Positions 11,166-21,604 of a stretch of 64,000 nt of DNA are shown piece by piece. The notes under the pieces are model-generated. The model saw only the letters and a program-made list of their open reading frames with translations. It did no database searches and was not told the origin of the DNA. The stretch is from positions 28,496,548-28,560,547 of the forward strand of contig OX419338.1 in the NCBI GenBank assembly GCA_948470475.1, given 5' to 3'. The position numbers and the translations under genes were made by a program. The first letter of the stretch is position 1. The number at the start of each line of letters is the position of its first letter. The DNA is from Galaxea fascicularis (Eukaryota; Cnidaria; Anthozoa; Scleractinia; Euphylliidae).

Positions 11166-11952
11166 GGTAGTTTCAAATAAAGAGTCACGAAATGCTATAG
11201 ATCGTTTATTGGTGGAAAATCACTCCGAAAACGTAAAAACGCTTGATAGCCAATGGGTTAGAATTCAGCACGAATAGCGTGGTTTAACTGCATGATTTTG
11301 TCCATAACGTTCGTGTGTTTTCCAACTGCTTTTGTAACAGTGAGCTCAACAGTGGGTGAATGCAGGCAACAATCAGTGACTAATTCTACCCTAGAATCCT
11401 TTCTCTTGATGCAAAAGCAGATCGCACAATCGGGCAGCATTTTCTTCTAAAGAGGAGTACGTTATTAGCTGAATAGTATGTGAATTATTTCTCAAGTTTT
11501 CTATTCCAGGTATATTTTTTGTTTTATTTACGTATATACGTTGATGTGAAATAAATTAAGCGGATGAAAGAGGTCACAAAGAAAGACTTTTCATTTGTCC
11601 GAAAAGTACTGTAACATGGAATACAGTTACATAAATTGGTCGTCTGCAAAGTTGCAATCCCAGGAACTCAAACATTTTGCAAGTCCAGTCCAATGAGTTA
11701 AATTTTGGATCCAGCTACTGAGGTTTTCTGGGAAGTTTCGGTTTATGGCGGCCATCTTGAATACAGTTGTGCACGTGTGTTGCTGTGCAAAAGGTATATC
11801 TCGATGTAAACTTGTCCTGGAAAGTTTCTTATTGTTGAGGTAAGCACTTATATTTCTTTGTTCTGTAGTTCACTCAGGGTAATGGTATCTAAACTTAACT
11901 TTAAACGAGAGTCTTTTCGATCGAAGAGTGCTCTAGATTGACACCCAAGGAC
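11166..11952. other. Non-coding stretch
   Basis: No gene or clear repeat is recognised. Confidence 0.4.
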
Positions 11953-12052
11953 GGGTGTCTAGAAAACGAAGACCGAAGACCTAAGACCTTACAAGAGCTC
12001 GAAAACAAAGACCTCGAAAACGAAGACCTCGAAAACAAAGACCTCAGAATAA

Positions 12053-12053
12053 A

Positions 12054-12092
<39 letters not shown>
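12053..12092. repeat. (CTAT)n microsatellite
   Basis: About ten CTAT units, absent from the sister element at 6712-7225, so expanded after the copies separated. Confidence 0.9.
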
Positions 12093-12126
12093 CTTGAGGT
12101 GTGATTGTTTGTCTATTGTGTGACAC

Positions 12127-12415
12127 CACAGGCAGCCCAATCGTGGTGTGTGTCATCAAAATTTGATACATAAAAATTGACCGTTAAAAACCTAGAATTC
12201 CAATGAACCGAGTAGCGGTGGAAATATTTATATTCTAGTCAAGTAAAGCCTTCCTACCTTCACTCAACTGTTTCTTGTCCCTTTCTGGGACGTCTAAATG
12301 CAATATAATCGCTTTTTTTAAATCCCAGGTTTTTACACAACTAGTCCTAGGTTTTTAACAGTCAATTTTTATGTATCAACTTTTGATGACACACAGTATG
12401 ATTGGGCTGCCTGTG
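12127..12415. mobile_element. MITE with 7-bp target duplication, nested in the element above
   Basis: Terminal inverted repeats start CACAGGCAGCCCAATC and extend about 65 bp with mismatches (blocks TTGATACATAAAAATTGAC and GTTAAAAACCTAG recur inverted). GTGACAC flanks both sides (12120-12126 and 12416-12422). The empty site is preserved in the sister element near 6820 (GTGTGACACAGCGCGAG), which confirms the insertion. Confidence 0.85.
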
Positions 12416-13276
12416 GTGACACAACGCGAGATTGGGGCATGTTAATGCTTAACATCATATGCAGTTACTTTCACTGCTACTTCCATCTACTTTAACTTCA
12501 TCTACTTTAATAATGTACCATCCACTTGCAGTATTTTTCGTAGGGTACTGAGAACAAGATTTGCAGGAAAATGATGCAATATTGCAACCAAAAATAAATG
12601 TGATGACTTGAAGTCGTTTCATACATGGTGGACCATGAATAAAAATTATTTTACTGTTATTCCACACAATGTTTTGAGTTTGCATGATGCCAAAGTTTAG
12701 AAATCAAAAGAAAAGGAAAACAAGAGGACAGTATAAAATGGCAGCAACAAAAAAGAGGAGGTCTTTGTTTTAGAGGTCTTCGCGTTTGAGGTCTTTGTTT
12801 CCGAGGTCTTATGTCTTAGGTCTTCGGTCTTCGTTTTCTAGACACCCAAGAGAAAAATAATCTCTGAGATGTGAACCTATGAAGATTCCTGTCGTAAATT
12901 TGACGTCCTTTCCAAGCTCAGATTTTAGAAAACGAAGAGTACCAATTCTGTGGCCTAAAAAAATTTGCTTTGACATTCCCATAGTTTTGTAAACGGATTT
13001 TAAGAGAACAAATAAGGTTAATGCTCTTTCATGTGGTGTACGTTTGAGGACTGTCAGTAAAATAATTATGTACCAGACAATGATTTTGTCAGTTTTCCAA
13101 TGTAAGAAATTGCTCACAATAAGCAGGGCGTAACTTTAACACTGTACAATCGATGGAAATCGATGATCAGAAAATAAATTGATCAATCAATTAATTATTG
13201 TAGGTAAATTACAGAAGACACGTCCACATCATTTACATACATTGAATAACAACAGTGACCATTGTAGTATGCCTCG

Positions 13277-13353
13277 TTCTTCAAAAGCCTCTGACATACG
13301 TAAATGATGTGGACATTCTTCAAAAGCCTCTGACATACGTAAATGATGTGGAC
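13277..13353. repeat. 39-bp unit repeated twice, with an inverted partial copy nearby
   Basis: The unit contains TTCTTCAAAAGCCTCTGACA and ACGTAAATGATGTGGAC. The latter part occurs inverted at 13222-13240 (GTCCACATCATTTACATAC), so the three copies can form alternative hairpins. Confidence 0.8.
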
Positions 13354-13798
13354 GGGTATTCTGTAATTGCTCCATTATTGTTAATTGGCATCGACTGGCA
13401 TCAATCAATCGATGGCCAATCAATAATCACACAAGTTATTGCGAACTTCATTGATTGCCATCGATTGGCATTCAAACCAATTTCAGGTTTCCGCCGGCAT
13501 CTTCAGTGCACACAAAACATCTGGTATGTTTTTAAACCCCAGGAGTAATGTTTGAGATTAATATTTAAATTTAGCTTTGTAACATCTGAACAAATACACA
13601 CCTGGCTCTCAAGACGACTCAGTGTTGTCTTGATCAGCTTCATGTTGTCGTTCAAACATGGTTAATATTAACGTTACTTCTTCTTTCTCCAAATAATTAT
13701 CTGTACAAATGCCCAGAGAGTTGAATTATCCAAGTTTACCATGTAGAATTCCCAAGAGTGATTTACAGAGTAAAGGTGGATTTCCACTGTCGCCTAAT

Positions 13799-13999
13799 TG
13801 TTACGTGCATACAGACGTAAACTTTAACTGACTTTACATGTGTGAAATAAAACAGAGACGATATATGAAAGCTTGCGTGTAAAGTAAAAGTTGAGCGAGG
13901 TTCAACTTTTACGTTTATGCGTGACCTACCATACATCATTTCTATTTTATTCAGGCATGTAAAGCCAGTTAAAGTTCATATCGGTACGTACAAAAAAAT
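13799..13999. repeat. Foldback MITE nested in the 13.1-14.6 kb element
   Basis: Inverted blocks are AAACTTTAACTGACTTTACATG (left) and CATGTAAAGCCAGTTAAAGTT (right), described by their cores CTTTAACTG and CAGTTAAAG. An inner hairpin GTAAAAGTTGA / TCAACTTTTAC lies at 13886-13915. Confidence 0.65.
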
Positions 14000-14642
14000 A
14001 TGCAACAGTTGAAATTTACCGAGCAAGTTCGGCAGTCAAAGTGTGGTTGCAATCTCATTCCCAGGAATATCACCTGAACACTTAGATTTCATTCTGACAG
14101 GTCAGTTGTGTACTGACCAATCACAACAAGGTTCAGCATGCACAAGCAAACCTCAAAACCACCAACTAATGAGATTATTGAGTTTTCCCATGCCTGACTG
14201 GCTTTTTACTTGCTACACAAAAACATTTCTCAGTTTTAAGAGATAGCAAGTGGGTGTAAACTGACTTGCTGGCTGTAGAATGAACTCTCTGTGCCTTTGA
14301 TTGTACCACGTTTTAATTTTCTAATCAAGTTCTTTTTTCGCAAAATAAAGGGACATGCCTAGGATTTTTCAAAGGGGGAGGTAGGGGGAGGGGGAGTCAC
14401 ACTGTTTCCCACTCAGGTTACCTTTTCATCGATTATCGGTTGATATTGATAATCAATGACAATCGATGTTATTTGATTGATTGATTTTCATTGATCATCG
14501 ATTTTTAGTGATAGTCGATGAGAATCGATAATCAGAAAAACTTATGCAATTGATTGACCATCAATTATCAATATCAATAGATTAATTGATATCAATTGTC
14601 ATCGATCATCGATTTCGTCGATTGTTCACGCCCTGCAATAAG

Positions 14643-15732
14643 ACTTAAGCTTAAGCTAAAGAAGAATGAGAAATCTCCCAATTATTTCTTTTTGATTAAT
14701 CCAAACAAGAAATTAACTACTCAAAATGGGTGTAATACCTCCTTACAGCGATAGTTTATTTGCTGTTTATAATAAAATTGTTTTAAATTTGAAAACAAAG
14801 TAGGTGTGAACAAAGTGCTTCGTGTCAGATCGCGAAAATCACAAAACCAGTATCAACAAAAAATTTGCCAAATTTTAAAGCCATTAAAAACAGTTTTAAA
14901 GCAGTTTTGGCTATTCAGACCACCTTTATGCTTAGAATGTACAATGTAGTTCAAGTCAATCATAATAAATTATTTGAAAGTTTGAGGAAACACATCTAAG
15001 AGACTTTTAGTAGTGTAGTGTGATGCATGAGGATTACCTAATTGTTATGTGATGATTTCAGCTTAGATAATGATTGCATATGATCCACAGTTCGGATGTA
15101 ATTTTTCAAGGGAATTCACCACTGTCTTACAGGATAGGTTATTCTGATGTAACAAGTCTGCAAAACAGTGAAGTTTGCAGCTGGCTAACCCTTTTATCTG
15201 CATCACAATGTACAGGCAAGCTATGCTATGAGGACACTCGGCCACATTGTAATATTTCAGTTCCAGTTTTGTTATGAGAACACTGGGTCAGATTTTTAAA
15301 ATGTGTGTGCCATTAAGAGAATGCTGGGCCACATCATGAACATGCAAGAATTGTGTTGATTTTCACTTTCAATTGACGTCAGTTTGTAATTGACTTTTCT
15401 CTGTTGATTTTTATTTAATAATATTGTTTAGTGTCAGATTTTTTAATTCTATTTTTTTGTTTTGTTTTGTTTTTGTCTAAAATATTTCACATTCACTTAG
15501 TTTTTGATAAAATCAGTTATTAAAATTCTCTTTTCTGTAATGTCTCAAGTAATATTGCTATGAGAATGCTGGGCCACATACCTTGGTTCACAGCTGACAG
15601 GGCATGATATGATTCACCTGACTCTGTAGTTACCCACAGTGCTTCTTTAACCACTTACCTTGGGAACAAGCCAGAGTTTCTTGTAATCATTATCCTGAAA
15701 TTTCTTATTAATCTAATGTTTTACTTTACAGC
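14643..15732. other. Upstream region of zinc-finger gene 2
   Basis: No coding sequence. Four diverged copies of a GAGAATGCTGGGCCACAT-like motif are scattered at 15225-15600. TTTTACTTTACAG at about 15732 is a plausible acceptor for the exon that carries the start codon. Confidence 0.4.
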
Positions 15733-15857
15733 TGCAGGATTGTTATTGAACAGTTTAATGCCTGTCTGTGAGAGCTCCAGCAACCCTCACTGATTAGAAG
15801 TTAAAGCGCAAGAGCAACTTAACAATCACTGGAAAAGGTTCCTCCAGGCTTCTCATA

Positions 15858-16877
15858 ATGAACAAAACAGCAGATACAGCAAAGAAACGTTTCACATGCG
15901 ACATTTGTGAGAAGAGTTTCACTCAATCACATGATCTCAAGTTGCATAGAAAAAGACATACTGGTGATACCCCTTTCAAGTGCAACCTTTGTGACAAAGG
16001 TTTTATGCGGCCAGATCATCTTTCAAGACATATTAGAATACATACAGGGGAGAAGCCATTTGCCTGCAACCTCTGTGGCAAGAGTTTTGGTGATTTTCAT
16101 GCCCTAACAAAACATGAAAGATTGCACAGCGATGAGAGACCTCATACCTGCAATCAGTGTGATAAGAGCTTTAAACAAGCAGCAACCCTACGTGCACATC
16201 AAGTTATACATTCTGGGGTGAAAAAGTTTACCTGCGAATCCTGTGGACAGAGTTTCCGTCGGGCAGGTGAGCTTCAGCTACACAAAAAAATACATGATGG
16301 AGAAAAACCTTACAAATGCACCCACTGCGACAAGAGTTATCTTCAATTAGGGGCTCTGAAAAAGCATAAACTATCACATACAGGGGAGAAACCATTCAAG
16401 TGTGACCTTTGTGGCAAGCGTTTTACTGCAGCACATGGTCTCCAGAACCACAAGAAAAAGAGATTACAAACAGGAGAGACTCCTTACAAATGTTTCTACT
16501 GTGATAAGTTTTTGTGTGACCTGGATGAGCTTAGAAGTCATAATGAAATGCATACAGGAGAGAAACCTTGTATAGGGCCGCCTTTTACTTGTAACCAGTG
16601 TGGCAAGATTTTTACTCAGATAGGAAATCTTTACAGACATAAAAGAACACACACTGGAGAGAAACCCTTCACTTGTGCTGTGTGTGGTAAGGGTTTTAGT
16701 CAGAGAGAAAACCTTCGTGCCCATGAGCGGATACATACAGGAGAGAAACCTTTCACTTGCAAACAATGTGGTAAGGGGTTTGCTCAGTCTTCAAACCTTC
16801 GCACCCATGAAAAAAGGCATTCAACACAGGAAGTAGAAGTTGTCTTCCATGCTGATATTGATGTAGATGCATTCTAG
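15858..16877 (+). CDS. C2H2 zinc-finger protein with 11 fingers
   Basis: ATG 15858 to TAG 16875-16877 gives 339 residues in one exon, with a probable 5' UTR exon start at 15733. Eleven fingers occupy nearly the whole protein, with TGEKPF linkers most regular at the C-terminal end. Finger 7 (FKCDLCGKRFTAAHGLQNHKKKR) lacks its last histidine. Finger 8 is atypical (CDKFLCDLDEL). An extended linker, TGEKPCIGPP, precedes finger 9. The recognition helices all differ, unlike the neighbouring gene at 8.1 kb, so this array is older and under ordinary constraint. The C-terminal tail is short and acidic (VVFHADIDVDAF). It is presumably a nuclear transcription factor. No KRAB, BTB or SCAN domain is visible. 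Confidence 0.88.
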   Translation: MNKTADTAKKRFTCDICEKSFTQSHDLKLHRKRHTGDTPFKCNLCDKGFMRPDHLSRHIRIHTGEKPFACNLCGKSFGDFHALTKHERLHSDERPHTCNQCDKSFKQAATLRAHQVIHSGVKKFTCESCGQSFRRAGELQLHKKIHDGEKPYKCTHCDKSYLQLGALKKHKLSHTGEKPFKCDLCGKRFTAAHGLQNHKKKRLQTGETPYKCFYCDKFLCDLDELRSHNEMHTGEKPCIGPPFTCNQCGKIFTQIGNLYRHKRTHTGEKPFTCAVCGKGFSQRENLRAHERIHTGEKPFTCKQCGKGFAQSSNLRTHEKRHSTQEVEVVFHADIDVDAF

Positions 16878-17493
16878 CCAAAATTATTTTTGTTGTGACA
16901 AATAGTTATTATGAAAGAGCATAATAACATAAATATACAGTACTTACCTGTAATTCTGTGACTCGGTTAATGTTTAGATTGAAGAAGTTATACATGTAAC
17001 AACCTCTCAGTAACCACTAAAAGCATTGATTTTACATCAGCTGTATTCCACGGGAGTGTTTTAGGACATGATAAAACACAAATTGCGAATTTATTGAATT
17101 GCTTTAGAAGCCTTAATCTACCACTGTTGCAGTTATATTCAGAATTTGGGTTATTTTGTCCCAGAAATTTAAACATAAAATTTATCAATACAAGGTTGTC
17201 AAATGTGCCAGTTTACATTATTTATTTATTAAATTACAGTGAAAGTCCTCCTGGAAATATAGAACATCATCCAGATTTTTTCAGTGACATTCCAATAAGG
17301 ATTTGAAATGTACCGATATTTCTTTTCTTACTGTCCTGAATTATTTCAAGTTTTCTGGGCATTTTCTGGATTCTCAGGCAACAATCTCCAGATTTTCAAA
17401 GGAACTTTCTTTTCGTCCTAGAACAGACATTAGAGTTGTCAGTCTCCATTTACAAATGTGACTCAGACAACATTTACATTAGATTGAAGAAAT
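16878..17493. other. 3' flank of zinc-finger gene 2
   Basis: No coding sequence is recognised. There is no canonical AATAAA within the first 300 bp. ATAAAT variants near 16930 may serve. Confidence 0.4.
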
Positions 17494-17510
17494 AATTATT
17501 ATTATTATTA

Positions 17511-17553
<43 letters not shown>
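17494..17553. repeat. (ATT)n microsatellite
   Basis: About 20 ATT units with one ATC interruption. Confidence 0.9.
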
Positions 17554-17555
<2 letters not shown>

Positions 17556-17702
17556 CTCTCAGTTAGTATAAGCACGCTGTGATTGGTCAATTTTGCAGGC
17601 CATATTCTACTGTACAGCCTACTAAATTTGAACCTCATTTTCTCTGTCCGTACTGTAAGTTACAGATTCTCATTTTGTCCCATTGATTTATAGCCCGCAT
17701 GC
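17552..17702. repeat. Dispersed repeat, copy 1
   Basis: Contains TATCTCTCAGTT, GATTGGTCAATTTTGC and CTGTAAGTTAC blocks. An inverted relative lies at 46640-46856. Part of the sequence (TCTGTAACTTACAGTACGGAC) recurs inverted at 17738-17760, making a foldback. Confidence 0.6.
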
Positions 17703-17775
17703 TTTGCATGCGACCATAAGTGAAAGGGGAAAAAACTCAATCTGTAACTTACAGTACGGACCTCAAACTCAGTTA

Positions 17776-18235
17776 GTAAGAGGTTTTTTTTTCTAAAATT
17801 ATGAAGCTTAAAAAAATTTAGCCTCGAGGAAGTAAAACCGTCAATTTATTTATAGACTGATTTTTTATGATTCTGTACAAGAAATTTTAAAAACAATCAC
17901 CACGCCTATGTGGAACTAATAAAAATTATTTATAAGAAAAGCAATACATAAAACAGACTGTTATAAACATGGCGAAGCAATGCATTTCATGAAATATGAT
18001 ATTACATCTCATTCATTGCTACATGTACCGGTATGTAATTTACATCTTTACATAAAAACTTCAGCTTGAATAAATAACTGAATTCATCTACTATTCTCAT
18101 TCTTTACATGCTATTTAAAAGAAAGAAAAAAAATTAACAATTATAATAAAGTAATTGTTTGCATGTTTCTCAGCAGTGGTGGGAATGCTGCCAAATGTTT
18201 AGTTTCACCATAAGGTGGCAACAAGCAACCTCAGA
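17776..18235. other. Non-coding stretch
   Basis: AT-rich, nothing recognised. Confidence 0.4.
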
Positions 18236-18492
18236 TTTCAAGGACTCTTTTGAGGATCCTCCCTGATTCCAACACCACTGTTTTCTGAAGTGCTGCCAAC
18301 TCTAGCTCAGCATTACGTTTCTCGGCTAGTCTTCAAATCTCCTTAGAACAGTGCCCAATGCTGCAGTAACAATTGGCCGGATCATCTACTGTTTTCATCT
18401 TCCACAACTCATTGATGTCAAACACCCCATCAAGATACTTATCAATAAGTATCTTGATGTCAACTCTCCTGTCACTTGGGCAGGCAATGATG
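18236..18492 (-). pseudogene. Retroelement polyprotein C-terminal remnant
   Basis: On the minus strand, frames containing ACPSDRRVDIKILIDKYLD, then PIVTAALGTVLRRFED, then LAALQKTVVLESGRILKRVL follow the order seen at the C-terminus of a very common cnidarian reverse-transcriptase polyprotein. The blocks lie in different frames and are split by a stop codon, so this is a decayed copy. It is read from memory of the family, not from a search. Confidence 0.55.
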
Positions 18493-19707
18493 ATGATGAT
18501 GATTATTATTATTATAGTTATGATCATTATTATTATTGGAGTGCTTTTATTTAACCCATGAAGTAGATGTAATAGTGTAATAGTAACTACTAAAAACTAT
18601 TGCACATCTAAAATATTCCTTTGTATAAGGGTTGTCAAAAAGATTTTAAGTAGAATCTAGGGATTCAAGTAGACAGCACGGGTTAGCAACACCACTTTTC
18701 CCCTACTTTAGATCAGTGAATCATAGCCAGCCAAATTAATTAGGAAAGTAGCTGGTGTTATTGCTGGTCACTAGTGCTTTTTGACCACCCTGATTCTTTT
18801 GTCTCATTTTGATTATGTTATGTGACATGTTGTTTAATAAAAATGGTTTCTTTATTACTATTAAAATAATAATTATTACTATCATTGTTGTTGCTGCTGT
18901 TAATGCTATTGTTATAGTTATGTAACACTTTATTTTTTATAAGCAACCTAAAAGGCTATCCCTTGATAGGATTGGATGAATAAATTGCATACAACCAGTT
19001 CAAAAATTGTGTGCAGTGTCTCGGCCGTCTCAGACAAATGGGTACTTAATTATACACCATTAATGACGAGCTAGAATGGCACTCAAGTTTGACAAGTTTA
19101 CCAATCACAGAGTTAGAGCACTCACAAACTAAGTCGTGTGAACACCTGATTTTTGCCTTAAGGCTCAAAAACTCTCAAAGCTCAGAGTGTCGTAAAGCTG
19201 AAAACCCTGTTAAAAAGCTCAGCAATTGCCGAACTATCGATGTTTGCAAATTCTAAAAATCAACATGATTGATTTGTATTATTGCTATTGTTGTTTGATA
19301 CGTGTCGGTGATGCTTTCGTTCCCTTTTCTCCCTCTGGTGCTTCTCTTTTACCTCTCCCCCTGGGGGAGGGGGTACTCCCCCAATATAAGGGACATAGGT
19401 ATGTGCAGCCCTAAAGGGTGATCTGAAAACAGATATAGATTTTGATCATTCTGGTCTTAAATCGGGTATGGTTTTCAAGGAAACAACGAAATCACCGGTA
19501 TAAACGCATTTGTCTTTTCAACTCCAAATGAATAATTTATATATTTAGGCAAGCCTAAAAGCGGAGCTAACAGTTTTTTCTTTATAGTATGACATTTACA
19601 GATACACTATTATCAATGAGGAGTCTTTTTACTGTTTTGCTGCAGAGCCACAGCCACTATTCAATCAAGTGCAAACGTGGCTCAATGGACTACACGACTA
19701 TGAGCAT
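18493..19707. other. Non-coding stretch
   Basis: Short (ATG)n and (ATT)n runs at 18487-18540. The block 19360-19480 (GGGGGAGGGGGTACTCCCCC, then TATAAGGGACATAGGTATG) resembles a dispersed coral repeat. No gene is seen. Confidence 0.4.
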
Positions 19708-21033
19708 ACACCCTTTCTTTTTTATAAGAATACTGTTTTTCCGGCCCAGGCTGAATATTCCCATTTTTTCTGCCGATTTTAGGCTGAAAATATTCTTGTA
19801 ATATTCTTAATTAAAGCTTATCACATGACAGGATCGATGGTATTGGGGTATCAATGCCGGGAGTGTTTGCGCGGTGACGCAATAAAAAATTAAATCAAGA
19901 ACCATTCATTGAATGAAGTCAAGAAACTAGGATGAAATAAGAAATGAATAAAGAAGTCACCTCTCAAAGTTTTAGCTCTGTGCGTTTTCCCAAACTTAAG
20001 ATATTCGTCGAAATGTTCCGCACAAAGGACAAGAGCCCAGTATGGATCCGCCATATTGGTGTACGACTGTGGGACACCAATATGGTGGCCGGAAAGAGTG
20101 TAAACATCTGGAACTTACTTTGGTTATCTAGGCGACTCGTTATCTGTAATGAACAAACAAAGATTTACATAAAAACTTTTCCTAATACTTTAAGTTCTCA
20201 AATGGCTAAAAATCATGAGATAAGTATGTTTTTTTTTCAAAGCACGCTGGTTTTTAAAGGAAGAGCGCTACTGAGCTGGAAGGTTGTGAACAGATATCAA
20301 ATTAACACCTTTCGGGGGCACCCAACGAGCAAATTAAGCAAAAAAAACCTTAGAGGGATATTTTTAGGCTCCTTGTAATGTTTAAAGACTGTTTAAAGAG
20401 TTGTTTCAATCAGCTAGAAAAATTTGATCTGTTCGGATTTCTTAGCTGAAAATTGAAGTGCCCGAAAATTTTAGGGAATGAAATCTTCATTTCAGAAATT
20501 GTTAGCTGAATGTCACCTTCGAGAAACTTCTCTGCGAACCCGAAAATGCTAGGCGACCTTTTCAAGAGTGAAAAATTGCAAAAATATCCCTTCTGAAAAT
20601 CTAAAGGACTATTTTCTCCTGGATTTCCCTGGTTGCGAATCTTTTAGGTGATGTTTTAGTTAATACTTCTCAGTAACGTTTTGGCAATGCATTATCCGAA
20701 AGTCTTAGAACGGGTAGACTCTCCCGAACAGATATTTCATCGAAGTTTCTCGTCGGGTGCCCCTGACCTTTTATGCCTTATGTAGATAAAAACGTTGGTG
20801 GCTCTTTAGTGTTTTTATGACGTCATGTGAAAACGCTCTATTACAAGTGTTTGGTGTCTAGATTTGTATCGCGTTACATTGTGCACGTGCTCCATCGTTT
20901 GCTGGCTAGTTTTTCCGTTTGGAGAAACTGGAATAATTTCATACAGTTAAGTAAAAACACATCGTATTGTTTTTACAGACATTCAACGCACGAAATTATA
21001 TTCATTTTCACAATTTCAGCCTCAGGTTTAGTT

Positions 21034-21068
<35 letters not shown>

Positions 21069-21124
21069 TGATATTCTTATAAAATAGGGGCTTAAAATAT
21101 ATTCTTATAAAAAAGAAAGAGTGT
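19708..21124. mobile_element. TIR element with ACACYCTTTCTTTTTTATAA ends
   Basis: The left end, ACACCCTTTCTTTTTTATAA, and the right end match as an inverted repeat of about 26 bp. TTCAGCCT and TATTCTTATAA motifs follow on both sides. A solo end-like fragment with the same motifs lies at about 39690-39765. The interior has no transposase, and a 144-codon frame at 19944-20378 has no recognised similarity. A second MITE is nested at 20314-20764. Confidence 0.65.
20314..20764. mobile_element. MITE with GGGGCACCCAACGAG ends, nested
   Basis: GGGGCACCCAACGAGCAAATT on the left faces the inverted form of AGGGGCACCCGACGAGAAAC on the right. The interior is non-coding. The terminus is one I recognise as common in coral DNA. 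Confidence 0.65.
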
Positions 21125-21604
21125 AAGACGATTAACAAACGTTTACTCCAACACAGTTTCATTACGTCCGATTGCGTTTCAATTCTCAGTTTTCACATGA
21201 CATCATCAAAATTAAAAAATAAGGAATTATCAATCCTTCATGGAGATTTTAGTTTAGTTAATTAGAACAGCTTAAGACTTATCTTTTTACAAATTTTTAG
21301 TTTGATAGGGTTTTTCGTCTTGTGATGTTCAAAGCTTTTGCGTGACACGATATTAAACTGGCGGCCGATAAAGCTGTCACGTAGGTTAAAAAAGTGACTT
21401 ATCCACTGAGATTTCGCAATCTGAACAGTCCTTGAATGAAAATAAGTACTCGTATAGATGTTTATGAGCCCTCAGAAGACCACTACAGGTTATTTATCGC
21501 AAAAGTCGACGACGTATGTTTTTGTTAGCTTCCGGCCGCCACATTTATGCCCTTTCAGAGGGACACAAACATGGCGTCTCAATACAAAGCCTCATAAATT
21601 TGAG

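Larger units (their letters stand above)
11953..12847. mobile_element. GTGTCTAGA-family transposon with a nested MITE
   Basis: The ends are GGGTGTCTAGAAAACGAAG and its complement, followed by inverted runs of GAAGACC and CTCGAAAACAAAGAC units. The interior is colinear with the element at 6712-7225, except for a tetranucleotide expansion (12053-12092) and a 289-bp MITE (12127-12415). No transposase is present. No exact target duplication was found. Confidence 0.75.
13124..14635. mobile_element. 1.5-kb TIR transposon with ATCGAT palindrome arrays at both ends
   Basis: The termini CAGGGCG and CGCCCTG are flanked by a perfect CAATAAG duplication (13117-13123 and 14636-14642). Just inside both ends are dense clusters of self-complementary ATCGAT/TGATCA words (about 13138-13200 and 14415-14625). 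No transposase is seen. The CAGGG terminus recalls hAT transposons, but those make 8-bp duplications, so the family is uncertain. The interior holds a nested foldback element and a duplicated 39-mer. Confidence 0.8.

Noticed and set aside
18333..18561. Isoleucine- and tyrosine-rich frames
   Set aside because: Produced by the ATG/ATT microsatellite next to a decayed retroelement fragment.
19944..20378. 144-codon open frame as a gene
   Set aside because: No recognised similarity, and it runs through two nested transposon segments.
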